DNA from: Polyodon spathula
Lineage: Eukaryota > Chordata > Actinopteri > Acipenseriformes > Polyodontidae
Reading direction: 5' to 3'
DNA length: 64,000 nucleotides
Assembly (NCBI RefSeq): GCF_017654505.1
Contig: NC_054536.1
Coordinates: 34,579,946 to 34,643,945, forward strand
The translations under genes and the position numbers were made by a program. Numbering within the stretch: the stretch's first letter is position 1; the number at the start of each line of letters is the position of its first letter. Shown here piece after piece: positions 63,738 to 64,000 of this stretch. The notes beneath the pieces are model-generated. The model saw nothing but the letters and a program-made list of their open reading frames with translations. It was not told the DNA's origin and made no database searches.

Positions 63738-64000
63738 TATTATTACTTATTTCTTAGTAGACACCCTTATCCAGGGCAACTTACAATCATTACACAGTAT
63801 CAAATTATAGAGTATCACATTACAGATAAGAGCAATTGTAAAGTATAATAAAATCAATAGCAAAAGATCAAATTCAAATAAGAACAAAAGAGAGAATATA
63901 GTAAATTACATGTAAGAGTGGGTTCAACTAAGAGCAGTTAATATATGAAAACTATTTGCCAATACAATTTCCATTACATGAGAGTAGATGTTAAAACTTA
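63738..64000 (+). repeat. Fish-type interspersed repeat, cut by the right window edge
   Basis: 'ttattattacttatttcttagtagacacccttatccagggcaacttacaat' is a motif very common in ray-finned fish genomes and is also present at 46805/47396 (inverted, split by LTR D) and, in a related form, at 44078. Its AT-rich continuation runs to the window end. Family name not assigned. Confidence 0.55.

Noticed and set aside
1..64000. tRNA, rRNA or other structured RNA genes
   Set aside because: I looked for obvious tRNA-like boxes and rRNA sequence and saw none that I could support by eye; a covariance-model scan would be decisive.

Overview
This window looks like a repeat-dominated, AT-rich intergenic stretch of a vertebrate nuclear genome. 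It is most likely from a ray-finned fish, perhaps a non-teleost such as a sturgeon, paddlefish or gar, but the species is inference. The evidence is the mix of Tc1/mariner, piggyBac, hAT and pogo/Tigger-like DNA transposons, Ty3/Gypsy, copia-type and retrovirus-like elements, an RTE-type LINE, long dinucleotide arrays, a processed ribosomal-protein pseudogene, and copies of an interspersed motif common in ray-finned fish genomes. I find no convincing exon of a working host gene. The only undamaged long protein frame with recognisable catalytic residues is a Tc1 transposase (11226-12269, minus).

Layout. 1-6.5 kb: Tc1 remnant, an LTR-like block, unassigned AT-rich DNA and a solo LTR (6292-6482). 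7-10.5 kb: retrovirus-like pol remnant and tandem LTR-like repeats. 10.5-12.8 kb: 24-bp minisatellite and the intact Tc1 element inserted in LTR/(TA)n sequence. 15.4-17 kb: copia-type remnant with primer-binding site, broken by a piggyBac-like end at a TTAA. 21.2-23.9 kb: pogo-like MITE, decayed Tc1 and another piggyBac-like end. 24.1-30.4 kb: decayed Gypsy of the Gmr1-like type (integrase upstream of reverse transcriptase, SCAN-like capsid), with a piggyBac MITE, an LTR and a second gag joined to it. 34.7-38 kb: decayed Mag/K02A2.6-type Gypsy of the same family as the 6.3 kb solo LTR. 39.7 kb: perfect 36-bp hairpin. 40.2-41.6 kb: Tc1 element with nearly identical 168-bp inverted repeats but an internally deleted transposase. 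43.7-49 kb: second copy of a 31.9-34.1 kb repeat split by an RPS15A retropseudogene, then three LTR-like blocks in one orientation. 49.2-50.7 kb: RTE endonuclease fragment and a Tigger-like MITE. 51-53.4 kb: complex unique sequence, possibly conserved non-coding. 53.4-60.7 kb: nested stack of a pogo-like MITE holding a hAT element and a structurally complete Gypsy element (55560-60342) whose LTRs differ at three of 211 positions. 60.7-64 kb: long palindrome, retrovirus-type LTR, second copy of the piggyBac MITE, and a fish-type repeat at the right edge.

The genes do not form a host pathway. They are self-mobilising enzymes (transposases, gag, protease, reverse transcriptase, RNase H, integrase), nearly all broken. 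The main interest is the insertion order recorded by nesting, a few elements that look recent, and several unexplained inverted repeats.
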